A stretch of 64,000 bases of DNA from an uncultured Alcaligenaceae bacterium (GTDB lineage: Bacteria > Pseudomonadota > Gammaproteobacteria > Burkholderiales > Burkholderiaceae_B), in NCBI GenBank assembly GCA_937908115.1, contig CALEQZ010000020.1:62001-126000 (forward strand). Direction: 5' to 3'. Positions 1 to 8,568 of the stretch are shown here, one piece after another; position 1 is the first letter of the stretch, and each line of letters begins with the position of its first letter. The translations under genes were made by a program, and so were the position numbers. The notes under the pieces were generated by a model. That model was not told the DNA's origin. It worked only from the letters and a program-made list of their open reading frames with translations, and did no database searches.

Positions 1-154
1 TGCGGCCGCGATAAAAGCCGTTGGGGCTGATATGGTGGCGCAGGTGCTGTTCGCCCGTCGTGGGCTCGACCGCCAGCGGCGGATTGGTCAGGAAATCGTG
101 CGAGCGATGCATGCCGCGCTTGGACGGGCTCTTTTTGTTTTGCTGAACAGCCAT
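1..154 (-). CDS. rpmF: 50S ribosomal protein L32 (3' end outside window)
   Basis: Component of the large ribosomal subunit. About 51 codons are visible, beginning MAVQQNKKSPSKRGMHRSHD, which is the typical L32 N-terminus, and continuing through the conserved HLRHHISPNGFYRGR-type stretch until the window edge. L32 is normally about 60 residues, so only the last few codons are missing. An AGGAG ribosome-binding site sits just ahead of the ATG. It lies 56 nt downstream of yceD on the same strand, the usual yceD-rpmF arrangement that leads into plsX/fab genes, and the two are probably co-transcribed. Confidence 0.95.
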   Translation of the reverse strand, partial: MAVQQNKKSPSKRGMHRSHDFLTNPPLAVEPTTGEQHLRHHISPNGFYRGR

Positions 155-210
155 GATGACTCCTAGAAACGGGGCGCATTGTACGTCATGCGCACCGGTG
201 TTGATCCAAA

Positions 211-750
211 CTACTTCTTCGACTTCAGTTGCTCCAGCACCGCGAACGGCGACGTGCGCGCAGGCTGGGCATCCTCCGGTTGCTGCGTCGTGCCCGTCGA
301 CCCCGGACACACCTCGTGCTTCGGGATGTAGGGCACGCTCAAAATCAATTCATCCTCGATCTGGGCCTGCAGATCAAAGCGCTGCGAGCCCAGCACCTTC
401 TCGGGCGCGTCCAGCGCGTCGTCATCCAGCATGCCCTCGTCGTCGTCGAGCTCGTCCTCGCTGCGCACCAGCTGCAGCTTCGCCTGCGCCTGGACGGGCC
501 AGGCGAACGGCGCCAGGCAACGCTGGCAGGTCAGCACCGGCCGGGCCTGGATGTCGAGCACCAGCAGCGCTTCGCCGTGCCGGCCCTGTTCGCCGCGCAC
601 CGACCATTGGACCATGCCTTCCGGCCCTTGCGGCTGCTGCGGCAACCCGTCGCAAAACCGAGGCAGATCGGCAAGCGCGATCTGCCCGCTCGCCTGCTGC
701 CGCAGCCGCACGAACTCGAAGGCATCCATGGCGCGAACGTCCAGGTTCAT
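211..750 (-). CDS. yceD: YceD/DUF177 family protein
   Basis: Protein of 179 residues in the YceD (DUF177) family, normally found directly upstream of rpmF and linked in other bacteria to 23S rRNA or large-subunit assembly. The diagnostic CQRC pair occurs in the middle, followed by an acidic stretch (SEDELDDDEG) and a later single Cys-Pro near the C-terminus. The ATG at 750 was chosen over a longer in-frame extension because it yields the normal family length and follows a purine-rich GGGAGGG site. It is divergent from maf across 249 nt that should hold both promoters; no strong consensus promoter is obvious there. Confidence 0.88.
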   Translation of the reverse strand: MNLDVRAMDAFEFVRLRQQASGQIALADLPRFCDGLPQQPQGPEGMVQWSVRGEQGRHGEALLVLDIQARPVLTCQRCLAPFAWPVQAQAKLQLVRSEDELDDDEGMLDDDALDAPEKVLGSQRFDLQAQIEDELILSVPYIPKHEVCPGSTGTTQQPEDAQPARTSPFAVLEQLKSKK

Positions 751-999
751 CTCTTGCCCTCCCTGCGGCCCGTAGCGGCCCACTCGGTCCGCTGCGCTCC
801 GCCATCCCGCCAAACCAGGTGCACACGCATGACCTACCCCACCGGCCCCGGCTGGCAAAACCGCAAAAGCCATTAAACCCAGCTCTGGCTGCAAAGCCAC
901 TGCAAAACGGGCAATAATACTGCGTTTCAGATCCACTGGTCAAACAAACAGGGGCGCACAAGCGCGTGCCCGGGGCGCCCCGCGCTGCACATTTTTTTT

Positions 1000-1605
1000 A
1001 TGCCTGACTCCCCCCGCCTTATCCTGGCCTCCACTTCTGTCTACCGGCGCGCCATGCTGCAGCGGCTGGGCCTGCCGTTTTCCGTCGAGCCGCCGCAGGT
1101 CGACGAAACCCCGCTGCCTGGCGAAACCCCGCAAGCGCTGGCGCTGCGCCTGGCGGTGGAAAAGGCGCAAGCCGTGGCACGGCGCCGCCCCGGCTGCGTG
1201 GTCATCGGCTCGGACCAAGTCGCCACCGTAGATGGCGAACCGCTGGGCAAGCCCGGCAGCCACGAGCGGGCGCGCGAACAGCTGCGCCGGCTGTCCGGAC
1301 GCGAAGTCCTGTTTCACAGCGCGCTGGCGGTCACCGACGGCAGCCGCGTCGAAAAACAGGACGTCGTCACGCGCTGCACGTTCCGCGCGCTCAGCGACGA
1401 CGCCATCGAATCCTATCTGCTGCGCGAAAAACCCTACGATACGGCCGGCAGCGCCAAGGCGGAAGGCCTGGGCATCGCGCTGATGCGGGGCATGGACAGC
1501 AGCGACCCGACCGCGATCATCGGCCTGCCGCTGATCGCCCTGACCGCCATGCTGGCCAGCTTCGGCATGGATCCCCTGCTGGCGCCAGCGGAGACGGGGC
1601 AATGA
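1000..1605 (+). CDS. Maf-family nucleotide pyrophosphatase (YceF type)
   Basis: Protein of 201 residues in the Maf/HAM1-like superfamily, which hydrolyses non-canonical nucleoside triphosphates. The N-terminal LASTSVYRR phosphate-binding segment and the SDQVA motif are visible. SDQV, rather than the TD/DEAR form, is typical of the YceF branch, for which 7-methyl-GTP is the described substrate, and the location next to yceD-rpmF matches E. coli yceF-yceD-rpmF. The stop overlaps the next start by four bases (ATGA), so translation of the methyltransferase is probably coupled. The assignment to the m7GTP branch is inference from motif and context. Confidence 0.88.
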   Translation: MPDSPRLILASTSVYRRAMLQRLGLPFSVEPPQVDETPLPGETPQALALRLAVEKAQAVARRRPGCVVIGSDQVATVDGEPLGKPGSHERAREQLRRLSGREVLFHSALAVTDGSRVEKQDVVTRCTFRALSDDAIESYLLREKPYDTAGSAKAEGLGIALMRGMDSSDPTAIIGLPLIALTAMLASFGMDPLLAPAETGQ

Positions 1606-2339
1606 ACGGGCCGCGATTGCCGGCGCCCGGTGCCGTGCACCTTATCCCCGTGGGATTGGGCGATGCGCCGGCCGAGCGCTGGCTACCTGCGGAAGTGCGC
1701 GCGCTGGCCGGGCAGCTGGATACCTATATCGCGGAAAACGCCAAGACCGCGCGCGCTTTCCTCAAGCTGATCGGCACGCAGCGGCCGTTGCAGGAAATCA
1801 CCATCCATACGCTGGATGCGCGCGTGGATGATGCGCAGATCCAGGGCTGGCTCGAGCCTTTGCTCGCAGGAGGCGACATTGGCCTGGTTTCCGAGGCTGG
1901 CTGCCCGGCGGTGGCCGATCCCGGCGCGCGGGTCGTGGCCGTGGCGCACCGGCTGGGGCTGGCGGTCCGGCCATGGGTGGGGCCGTCCTCGCTGCTGCTG
2001 GCGCTGATGGCCAGCGGCCTGGAGGGCCAGCGCTTTGCCTTCCACGGCTATGCGCCGGTCGAACCGGCCGCGCGCACGCGCCAGCTGCGCGCGTGGGAGC
2101 AACACTCGGCGCGGTTTGCGCAAACGCAGCTGCTGATCGAAACGCCCTACCGCAACACGGCCATGTATTCGGCGCTGGTCGACGCGCTGCGTCCCGATAC
2201 CCGGCTTTGCATCGCCCGCGGGCTGACCACCGCCGACGAATGGATACGCACGCGCACCGTGGCGCAATGGCGCAACGGTCCGGCGCCGGACCTGGACCGC
2301 AAGCCGACGGTCTTCCTTTTCCTGGCAGGCAAGGCGTAA
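1602..2339 (+). CDS. SAM-dependent methyltransferase, RsmI/tetrapyrrole-methylase fold
   Basis: Protein of 245 residues. It has the tetrapyrrole-methylase fold used by RsmI, the enzyme that 2'-O-methylates C1402 of 16S rRNA. The segment SEAGCPAVADPGARVV matches the family SAM-binding loop (S.AG.P...DPG), followed by a VGPSSLLLALMASGL stretch and a FHGYAP motif like the family's F.GF.P. The N-terminus is divergent from classical RsmI and the typical GNLGD start is replaced by GLGDAPAE. It may therefore be a paralogue of RsmI rather than RsmI itself. It is translationally coupled to maf. Confidence 0.8.
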   Translation: MNGPRLPAPGAVHLIPVGLGDAPAERWLPAEVRALAGQLDTYIAENAKTARAFLKLIGTQRPLQEITIHTLDARVDDAQIQGWLEPLLAGGDIGLVSEAGCPAVADPGARVVAVAHRLGLAVRPWVGPSSLLLALMASGLEGQRFAFHGYAPVEPAARTRQLRAWEQHSARFAQTQLLIETPYRNTAMYSALVDALRPDTRLCIARGLTTADEWIRTRTVAQWRNGPAPDLDRKPTVFLFLAGKA

Positions 2340-2356
2340 GCATCCGGAGCCAACCG

Positions 2357-3277
2357 ATGAGGATCTTGCGAGGGCTGTTTGCCGGGTTGCGCGGACGCGC
2401 TCAGGGCGGTGCCCGCGCCGACCGGCTGGCTGCCCGCACCGCCTGCAACCCCATCGTGGCTTCCGGTTGCACGGGCCGGCGACCGGCCGCGGCACGCCTG
2501 GCCGCCCTGCTCGCCTGCGCGGCGCTGGCCGGCTGTGCGGCGCGCGGGCCGGGTGGATATGTGCTGGATACCTCCCTGTCCTCGCGCGGGCAAAGCAGCC
2601 GCGTCCAGTTCATCGTGCTGCACTACACGGCCGGATCGCTGGAGCGGTCGCTGCACGTGCTCTCGCACGGCCAGGTCGGCGCCCACTACGTCGTCACCGA
2701 TGAGCAGCCGCCGCGGCTGCTGCGCATGGTCGACGAAAGCCGCAGCGCCTGGCATGCCGGGGAAAGCGCCTGGCGCGGCTACACCTGGCTCAATTCCAGT
2801 TCGATCGGGGTGGAGATCGTCAACCCGGGATGGACGCGCGGCCCCGACGGCGCGATGCGCTGGCATCCCTATCCGGACTGGCAAATCGACGCGGTGATCG
2901 CGCTGGTGCGCGACCTGGCCGAACGCCACGGCGTCAAGCCCGAGAACATCGTCGGCCACAGCGACATCGCGCCGCGGCGCAAGATGGACCCCGGCCCGCT
3001 GTTTCCTTGGAAGCGGCTGGCCGACGCCGGCCTGGGCCGCTGGTACGACGAAACCCTGGCCGCCCGCTATCTGGCCCAGTTCCAGGCCGAGGGACTGCCG
3101 GAGATCGGCTGGTTCCAGCAACACCTGGCGCGCATCGGCTACGACGTGCCACAGTCAGGGGTCGCCGACGATGCCACGCAGGCGGCGCTGGCAGCCTTCC
3201 AGCTGCATTACCGACCGCGTGATTTTTCCGGTCTGCCGGATGCGGAAACCGCCGCGCTGCTGGCGGCCATGCCGTGA
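2357..3277 (+). CDS. N-acetylmuramoyl-L-alanine amidase, AmiD-like lipoprotein
   Basis: Predicted outer-membrane-anchored zinc amidase that cleaves the lactyl-peptide bond of peptidoglycan fragments, of the Amidase_2 (AmpD/AmiD) family. Zinc ligands are visible as the His of VLHYTAG and the His and Asp of GHSDIAPRRKMDPG. The C-terminal 65 residues (WFQQHLARIGYDV onward) resemble a PG_binding_1 domain, as in E. coli AmiD. A lipobox (LAGC, Cys at residue 60) follows a hydrophobic run. The ATG at 2357 has a GGAG site but leaves an unusually long 59-residue pre-lipobox region; a GTG at 2456 would give a normal 26-residue signal, so the true start is uncertain. Confidence 0.85.
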   Translation: MRILRGLFAGLRGRAQGGARADRLAARTACNPIVASGCTGRRPAAARLAALLACAALAGCAARGPGGYVLDTSLSSRGQSSRVQFIVLHYTAGSLERSLHVLSHGQVGAHYVVTDEQPPRLLRMVDESRSAWHAGESAWRGYTWLNSSSIGVEIVNPGWTRGPDGAMRWHPYPDWQIDAVIALVRDLAERHGVKPENIVGHSDIAPRRKMDPGPLFPWKRLADAGLGRWYDETLAARYLAQFQAEGLPEIGWFQQHLARIGYDVPQSGVADDATQAALAAFQLHYRPRDFSGLPDAETAALLAAMP

Positions 3278-3304
3278 CCCCAGGACGGGCCGCTGGCGCG
3301 CCGC

Positions 3305-4510
3305 CTAGGCCCGCGGTGACCGGCGCAGCCGCAACGCCAACATCGTCAAGCCGCCCGCCACCAGGCCCCAGAACGCCGAGCCTATCCCCCAAAGCGTCGT
3401 TCCCGAGGCGGTGACCAGGAACGTGACCAACGCCGGCTCGCGGTCGGACTCCTCGCGCATCGCGCCGGCCAACCCGCCACCGATGGTGTTGATCAAGGCC
3501 AGGCCGGCCACGGCAATCACCAGCTCGCGCGGGAATGCTGCCAGGATCGCCCCAAGCATCGCGGCAGACGCGCCCATGACCAGGTAGAAAACGCCGGCGG
3601 CCACCGCGGCGACGTAGCGGCGGCTAGGGTCTTCGTGGGCTTGGGGACCAGCGCTGATCGCGGCGGTGATGGCAGCGAGGTTGAGCGCGTACGCCCCGAA
3701 AGGCGCCAGGATGACGGTGGCCGCGCCCGTCCACGACACCAGCGGTGAAACTGGCGCGTCGTAGCCACAGGCGCGCAGCGTCGCCACGCCCGGCACGTTC
3801 TGCGATGCCATGGTCACGACGAAGAGGGGCAAGGCCACGCCGATCATGGCGTCCCAGGAAAACGCGGGCGCGGTCCAAACCGGCGCGGCCGGCTGCAGCT
3901 GCACCGCCTCCAGGTGCAGCAGGCCCTGCAAGGCCGCGACCGCCACCCCGGCGACGAGCACGCCCAGCACCGCATAGCGCGGCCAAAGCCGCCGGCCGAG
4001 CAGGTAGGCGGCGAACATCGCACCCACCAGCCCGAAATTGGCGCCCATGGCAACGAACACGTCCATGCCGAAGCGCAGCAGCACGCCGGCCAGCATGCCG
4101 CTGGCCAAGGCCACGGGCAGGCGCGACATCGCGCGCTCGAACCATCCCGTCAGCCCGCACAGCAACATCAGCGCGCCGCTGGCGATGAAGGCCCCGGTGG
4201 CCTGCGACAGCGACAGGCCGCTGGTGGTGGCGAGCAAGGCCGCGCCGGGCGTGGACCACGCTGCCACGATGGGCTGGCGGTAGCGCAGTGACAGGATGAT
4301 GCCCACCACCCCGCAACCGACGCCCAACGCCCAAATCCACGAGGCGATTTCGGCCGGCCCCGCGCCGCTGGCGCGCGCGGCCTCGAACACGATGACCGCG
4401 GTGCTCGCGCAGCCGACCAGGACCGTGATGAAGCCGGCCACGATCGCCGAAGGCGATGCGTCAGCCAACAGCGATGACAGGGAAAGGGTTCTGGTCCAAG
4501 CCTGCGCCAT
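3305..4510 (-). CDS. benE: benzoate/H+ symporter family membrane protein
   Basis: Inner-membrane permease of 401 residues, the usual length of the BenE family (proton symport of benzoate or similar aromatic acids). It is rich in hydrophobic helices, about 11-12 by eye, and carries a family-like central segment (ASQNVPGVATLRACGYDAP) resembling the MASQN.PG...L...GY motif of BenE. The start at 4510 is preceded by GGAGCGACC. No benzoate-degradation genes adjoin it, so the actual substrate cannot be deduced. It is convergent with the amidase and separated from msrQ by 128 nt. Confidence 0.87.
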   Translation of the reverse strand: MAQAWTRTLSLSSLLADASPSAIVAGFITVLVGCASTAVIVFEAARASGAGPAEIASWIWALGVGCGVVGIILSLRYRQPIVAAWSTPGAALLATTSGLSLSQATGAFIASGALMLLCGLTGWFERAMSRLPVALASGMLAGVLLRFGMDVFVAMGANFGLVGAMFAAYLLGRRLWPRYAVLGVLVAGVAVAALQGLLHLEAVQLQPAAPVWTAPAFSWDAMIGVALPLFVVTMASQNVPGVATLRACGYDAPVSPLVSWTGAATVILAPFGAYALNLAAITAAISAGPQAHEDPSRRYVAAVAAGVFYLVMGASAAMLGAILAAFPRELVIAVAGLALINTIGGGLAGAMREESDREPALVTFLVTASGTTLWGIGSAFWGLVAGGLTMLALRLRRSPRA

Positions 4511-4638
4511 GGTCGCTCCACATCTGCGGCGGCGGCCCGGGCAGGTCCGCAGCACCGGCCGCAAGGTTACCCCATGGCGCAAGCGCATTGCGAGTGCAGC
4601 GCTTGCTTCCGCGTCGCGGCGACCGCCGCGCAAGCCTT

Positions 4639-5361
4639 TCACGGCACGCCGGTCCCGGCCCGACCCGCATTCGACCGCTTGGCTGCGCGCGCCCAGGCGA
4701 CCAGGCGCCATCCCAACAGCGTGGCCAGCGCCGCGCCATAGGCCAGCACTTCGGCAAAATCCTGCTTGCCGGCCTTGTGCAGCCAGTAGTGCACAATGGC
4801 CAGCACCGCGGTGGCGTAGACCAGCCGGTGCAAGGCCTGCCAGCGCCGGCCGAGCCTGCGCATCCATCCCTGCGTCGAAGTCATGGCCAGCGGGACCATC
4901 AACAGCCAGGCCGCCAGGCCGAATGCCACGAAGGGACGCTGCATCACGTCGGCAGCCATGGCGGCAACATCCAGCGCCTGGTCCCACCAGGCCCAGGCCA
5001 GGCAATGCAGGCTGCCATAGAAAAAGGCGAACAGCCCGCACATGCGACGCAAGCGCACCAGCGCGGGCTGTGCGAGCAGGCGGCGCAGCGGCGTGATCGC
5101 CAGGGTGACGAGCAGGCAAACCAGCGTCCAGGTGCCGGCCGAGCGGGTCAGGAATTCCACGGGATTGGCCGTCAGACCGTCCGTGGCGCCCAGCCATATC
5201 CAGCGCGCCAGCGGCAGCAGGCCCAGCACGAAAAGCGCCGGCTTGAGCCGGTCGACGGCGCGCGCATCCCAGCGCGAATGCAGCGCGCGCCCGGCGGCAT
5301 CGGCCGCGGGCACAGGCTGCGTCCCGTACCCGGGCGGGGGCAAGCGATCGCGTGCCGGCAC
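4639..5361 (-). CDS. msrQ: MsrQ, haem-binding membrane subunit of MsrPQ
   Basis: Integral membrane protein that passes electrons from the quinone pool to the periplasmic reductase MsrP, which repairs oxidised methionines in envelope proteins. About 240 residues contain six hydrophobic helices of the ferric-reductase-like fold and candidate haem-ligand histidines in LHCLAWAW, LHRLVYA and VHYWLH. It lies directly downstream of msrP with 7 nt between the frames. The start is uncertain: GTG at 5361 keeps the close spacing, while GTG at 5313 gives a shorter N-terminus. No ATG occurs upstream of the first helix. Confidence 0.87.
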   Translation of the reverse strand: MPARDRLPPPGYGTQPVPAADAAGRALHSRWDARAVDRLKPALFVLGLLPLARWIWLGATDGLTANPVEFLTRSAGTWTLVCLLVTLAITPLRRLLAQPALVRLRRMCGLFAFFYGSLHCLAWAWWDQALDVAAMAADVMQRPFVAFGLAAWLLMVPLAMTSTQGWMRRLGRRWQALHRLVYATAVLAIVHYWLHKAGKQDFAEVLAYGAALATLLGWRLVAWARAAKRSNAGRAGTGVP

Positions 5362-5368
5362 GCGCGGC

Positions 5369-6319
5369 CTAGTAGTTGATGGCCAGGTCCATCCCTTGGT
5401 ACAGGGACGCCACCTGTTCGGCATAGCCGTTGAACATCAGCGTCTTGCGCCTGGGGCTGAACAGGCCGTCCTCGCCGATGCGCCGCTCGGTGGCCTGGCT
5501 CCAGCGCGGATGCGGCACTTCAGGATTGACGTTGGCGTAAAAGCCGTATTCGTGCGGTGCCGATGCCATCCAGCTGGTCACCGGCTGCTGTTCGACCAGC
5601 CGTATCCTGACGATGGACTTGGCCGACTTGAACCCGTACTTCCACGGCACTGCCAGCCGCAATGGTGCGCCGTTCTGGTTGGGCAGCGGCTTGCCGTAGA
5701 CGCCGAAGACCAGCAGCGTCAGCGGATGCATGGCCTCGTCCAGGCGCAAGCCTTCGACGTACGGCCAGTCCAGGATGGGATAGCGCACGCCGGGCATGTT
5801 CTCCGGCTGCAGGGCGGTCTCGAACGTCACGTATTTGGCATTGCCCGTGGGCTCGACGGCCTTGAGCAGGGCCGACAGCGGATACCCCGTCCAAGGGATC
5901 ACCATGGACCAACCCTCGACGCACCGCAGGCGGTAGACACGCTCTTCCAGCGGCGCCAGGCGCAGCAGGTCGTCGATGTCGAAGGTGCGCGGCCGCCCGG
6001 CCTCGCCCTCGACTACCACCGTCCAGGGGCGCACCTGCATGCGCTCGGCATGGCGGGCCGGATCGTCCTTGTCGGTACCGAATTCGTAGAAGTTGTTGTA
6101 ATGCGTGACGTCGTGCTCGGACGTGGGCTTGTCCATGAGCGCGTAGTCGGCGTTGACCCGCGCAGGGAAAAGCGCCGGCGCAGCGTGCGCCGTCCGCCAC
6201 GGCAGGCCTTGGGCCGCTGCCGCAGCGGCGGCGGCCGCCAGCAGGCGACGGCGCTGCCGCCAGACCGCCTCCGGCGTGATTTCGGAAGGCAAGACGTCGG
6301 AAGGTTTGCGGATCAGCAT
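5369..6319 (-). CDS. msrP: MsrP, periplasmic molybdopterin methionine-sulfoxide reductase
   Basis: Catalytic subunit of the MsrPQ envelope repair system. The 316-residue protein starts with a twin-arginine-type signal (RQRRRLLAAAAAAAAA, residues 21-36), consistent with export of a folded molybdenum-cofactor enzyme. The sulfite-oxidase-like domain has the molybdenum ligand candidate Cys133 in LRCVEGWSMVIPW, followed by the family's GYPL segment. The C-terminus ends in YQGMDLAINY, close to the usual end of YedY/MsrP. First gene of the msrPQ operon; nothing notable was seen in the 124 nt separating it from the neighbouring phosphatase. Confidence 0.92.
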   Translation of the reverse strand: MLIRKPSDVLPSEITPEAVWRQRRRLLAAAAAAAAAQGLPWRTAHAAPALFPARVNADYALMDKPTSEHDVTHYNNFYEFGTDKDDPARHAERMQVRPWTVVVEGEAGRPRTFDIDDLLRLAPLEERVYRLRCVEGWSMVIPWTGYPLSALLKAVEPTGNAKYVTFETALQPENMPGVRYPILDWPYVEGLRLDEAMHPLTLLVFGVYGKPLPNQNGAPLRLAVPWKYGFKSAKSIVRIRLVEQQPVTSWMASAPHEYGFYANVNPEVPHPRWSQATERRIGEDGLFSPRRKTLMFNGYAEQVASLYQGMDLAINY

Positions 6320-6443
6320 GGCGATCTCCCCGGGGCTGGCGACGGCCGGCTCGGCAGGGCGAACGCCATGCCGGCCTTGTCACTTTACGACAGGTGCGGC
6401 CGTCGCGGGTTCCGGGAAAACGCCGGGAGGGAAACGCCGTGAG

Positions 6444-7100
6444 CTAGGCAGGCACCCGCTCGAGCAGCCAGTCGCGCATGGCCGGCACGCTGTCGACCAC
6501 CGCGAGCGGCGAACAACCCTGCAGCTCCTCCAGGGTATGGGCGCCGTAGGTCACGCCCAGGCCGTGCACGCCGGCGTTGCACGCCATTATCATGTCGTGC
6601 GAAGTGTCGCCCACCATCACTACGCGCTCGGGCTCGACCTGCAATTCGTCCATCAGCTCATAGAGCATGGCCGGGTGCGGCTTGCTGAACGTTTCGTCGG
6701 CGCAGCGGGTGGCGTCGAACACGTCCGCCAGGCCGGTGGCGGCCAGCGCCCGGTTCAGTCCGACACGGCTCTTGCCGGTGGCGACCGCCAGCTTGGCGCC
6801 CTGGGCCGCCAGGTCCTGCAGCAGGTCGCGCACGCCGTCGAACAGGCGCAGCTGCGGGTCGCGGGTGAGGTAGTGGATGCGGTAGCGCTCCAGGAACAGC
6901 GGCAGCTGCGAGGCGGTCAGCTGCGGCACCGCGCGCCGCAGGGCGCTTTCCAGCGACAGCCCGATCACCCAGCTGGCGTCCGACGCCGACGGCTCGGGCA
7001 GTTCCAGGTCGCGGCAGGCGGCCTGGATCGCCGCCACGATGCTGTGGGTGGAATCCATCAGCGTCCCGTCCCAATCGAACACCACCAACGAATACGGCAT
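6444..7100 (-). CDS. HAD-IA hydrolase, phosphoglycolate-phosphatase-like
   Basis: Cytoplasmic phosphatase of 218 residues with a complete haloacid-dehalogenase core: motif I DWDGTLMDS at residues 9-17, motif II around VATGKS, the motif III lysine in the FSKPHP loop, and motif IV GDTSHDM. It resembles Gph-type enzymes. The gene starts 6 nt after the rluC stop on the same strand, an order common in betaproteobacteria, and is probably co-transcribed with rluC. The substrate (phosphoglycolate or another small phosphate ester) cannot be fixed from sequence alone. Confidence 0.87.
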   Translation of the reverse strand: MPYSLVVFDWDGTLMDSTHSIVAAIQAACRDLELPEPSASDASWVIGLSLESALRRAVPQLTASQLPLFLERYRIHYLTRDPQLRLFDGVRDLLQDLAAQGAKLAVATGKSRVGLNRALAATGLADVFDATRCADETFSKPHPAMLYELMDELQVEPERVVMVGDTSHDMIMACNAGVHGLGVTYGAHTLEELQGCSPLAVVDSVPAMRDWLLERVPA

Positions 7101-7106
7101 GCCTGG

Positions 7107-8051
7107 CTATTCCTTGCTCAATTGTTGCAACAGTCTTTCGCACTCGGGCGGCAGCGCAGCCTCCAGCGACAACGGCTGCCCGGACAGCGGGTGGGCGATG
7201 ACCAAGCGGTGCGCGTGCAGGAACATGCGGCGAAATCCGCGCGCGGCGAACTCAGCCCGCACGGCATCGTCCCCGTACTTGTCGTCGCCAACGATGGGAA
7301 AACCGCTGGCGGCCAGGTGCACGCGGATTTGGTGCGTGCGCCCGGTGCGCAGCTCGGCTTCGACCAGGCTGTGGCGGCCGTAGCGCCGGCGCAGCGTCAC
7401 GATGGTGTGCGCGTGCTGGCCGTCGGGGTCGACGCGCACGCGGCGCTCGCCGCTGCGGGTGGTCCACTTGGTCAGCGGCATGCGCAGGTGCTGGCGGTCG
7501 TTGACCCAATCGCCGCACACCAGCGCCAGGTACTGCTTGCGACCTTCGCCTTCGCGCATCATGCGGTGCAGGGCGAGCAGCGCCGAACGCTTCTTGGCCA
7601 GCATCAGCAAGCCCGAGGTCTCCCGGTCCAGCCGATGTGCAAGCTCCAGGAAACGCGCTTCGGGGCGCGCCGCACGCAGCCTTTCGATCACGCCGTGGGC
7701 GACGCCGCTGCCGCCATGCACGGCCACCCCCGCCGGCTTGTCCACCACCAGCAGGGCATCATCTTCGTAGACGACGGGAAACTCGGCCGCCGGCGCCGGC
7801 AATGGGCGCCCGGGCGACGGCAGGCGCAGCGGCGGCACACGCACTACGTCGCCGGCGGCCACGCGCCGGTCCACTGCGCTGCGTCCCTTGTTGACGCGGA
7901 CCTCGCCGCTGCGGATGGCCTTGTAAATATGGGTCTTGGGCACCCCCTTGCACAGCCGCAGCAGGAAGTTGTCCAACCTCTGGCCGTCGTGCTCAGGGCC
8001 GACTTCGACCAGTCGGGCGACCGGGGGCGCGTCGTCGTCTTGTTTGCGCAT
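7107..8051 (-). CDS. rluC: 23S rRNA pseudouridine synthase RluC
   Basis: Pseudouridine synthase of the RluA family. The 314-residue product has an N-terminal S4 RNA-binding domain (QRLDNFLLRLCKGVPKTHIYK and SGEVRVNKG) and the catalytic motif AHRLDRETSGLLMLAKK, whose Asp is the nucleophile. The C-terminal TGRTHQIRVH motif is also present. E. coli RluC modifies 23S positions 955, 2504 and 2580. A start 15 nt further upstream (ATG at 8066) is possible. It is divergent from rne, the same neighbourhood as in E. coli. Confidence 0.92.
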   Translation of the reverse strand: MRKQDDDAPPVARLVEVGPEHDGQRLDNFLLRLCKGVPKTHIYKAIRSGEVRVNKGRSAVDRRVAAGDVVRVPPLRLPSPGRPLPAPAAEFPVVYEDDALLVVDKPAGVAVHGGSGVAHGVIERLRAARPEARFLELAHRLDRETSGLLMLAKKRSALLALHRMMREGEGRKQYLALVCGDWVNDRQHLRMPLTKWTTRSGERRVRVDPDGQHAHTIVTLRRRYGRHSLVEAELRTGRTHQIRVHLAASGFPIVGDDKYGDDAVRAEFAARGFRRMFLHAHRLVIAHPLSGQPLSLEAALPPECERLLQQLSKE

Positions 8052-8066
8052 TGCGGAAAGCGGCAT

Positions 8067-8568
8067 ATAATCCGTGTAGCCTGAAAGGGCTGGATGTCGC
8101 CGCCCGTCGTCGAGATGCATTCGTTTTGCGCCTCCGTCGGGAGCGCGGGCCGCCATTGTAACGCCCCCGCACATCCGGGCCCATGGGCCAGTCGGTCGTC
8201 GGCGCAGCCGAGGCCCTGCCGGCAGCGATGTAGCCTTTTTGCCCGCTGCCGCCGCAGCGCCCGCCGCGCGGTACGCGGCTACGAAACAACGCAAGAATCG
8301 TCGCATGAAACCCGCATCAGTCGCGATCTGCCCAACCGGTACCTGGCGCGCGACTGAGTTCACAGCACTATCGTCAACCACACGTCCGTGTCCCTGACCC
8401 CCCTGCTGACCGAACCCCGTGCCGACCGGCACGCCGTGCCCGATTGATCTGCGCGGCGGCGTGCCGGTCGGCACGCCGTTTGCTTCTTGCCTGTTTCCGC
8501 CCCGCTCCCGAGTGGCCCGAGGCTGCGCGCCGATGTTCGGCGCGCCATGACTACGGAGAACACCACTC
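8067..8568. other. 502-nt divergent intergenic region and rne leader
   Basis: No coding region is supported here. It must hold the divergent promoters of rluC and rne. The AT-richer patch near 8064-8080 could serve rluC. The main visible structure is the long inverted repeat at 8418-8475, listed separately. Long 5' leaders are known for rne genes, where E. coli RNase E autoregulates through leader hairpins; that parallel is inference here. Confidence 0.6.
8418..8475 (+). promoter_or_regulatory. 19-bp inverted repeat in the rne leader
   Basis: Positions 8418-8436 and 8457-8475 are perfectly complementary over 19 bp, separated by 20 nt. Each arm is itself a small palindrome (5-7 bp stem around GACC or GGTC), so cruciform-like alternative folds are possible. 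The element ends about 93 nt before the rne start. A moderately T-rich stretch follows, so an intrinsic terminator or attenuator is an alternative to an RNase E autoregulatory hairpin. Confidence 0.6.

Noticed and set aside
6153..8084. A 643-codon plus-strand frame
   Set aside because: Antisense to the phosphatase and rluC genes, which have intact catalytic motifs.
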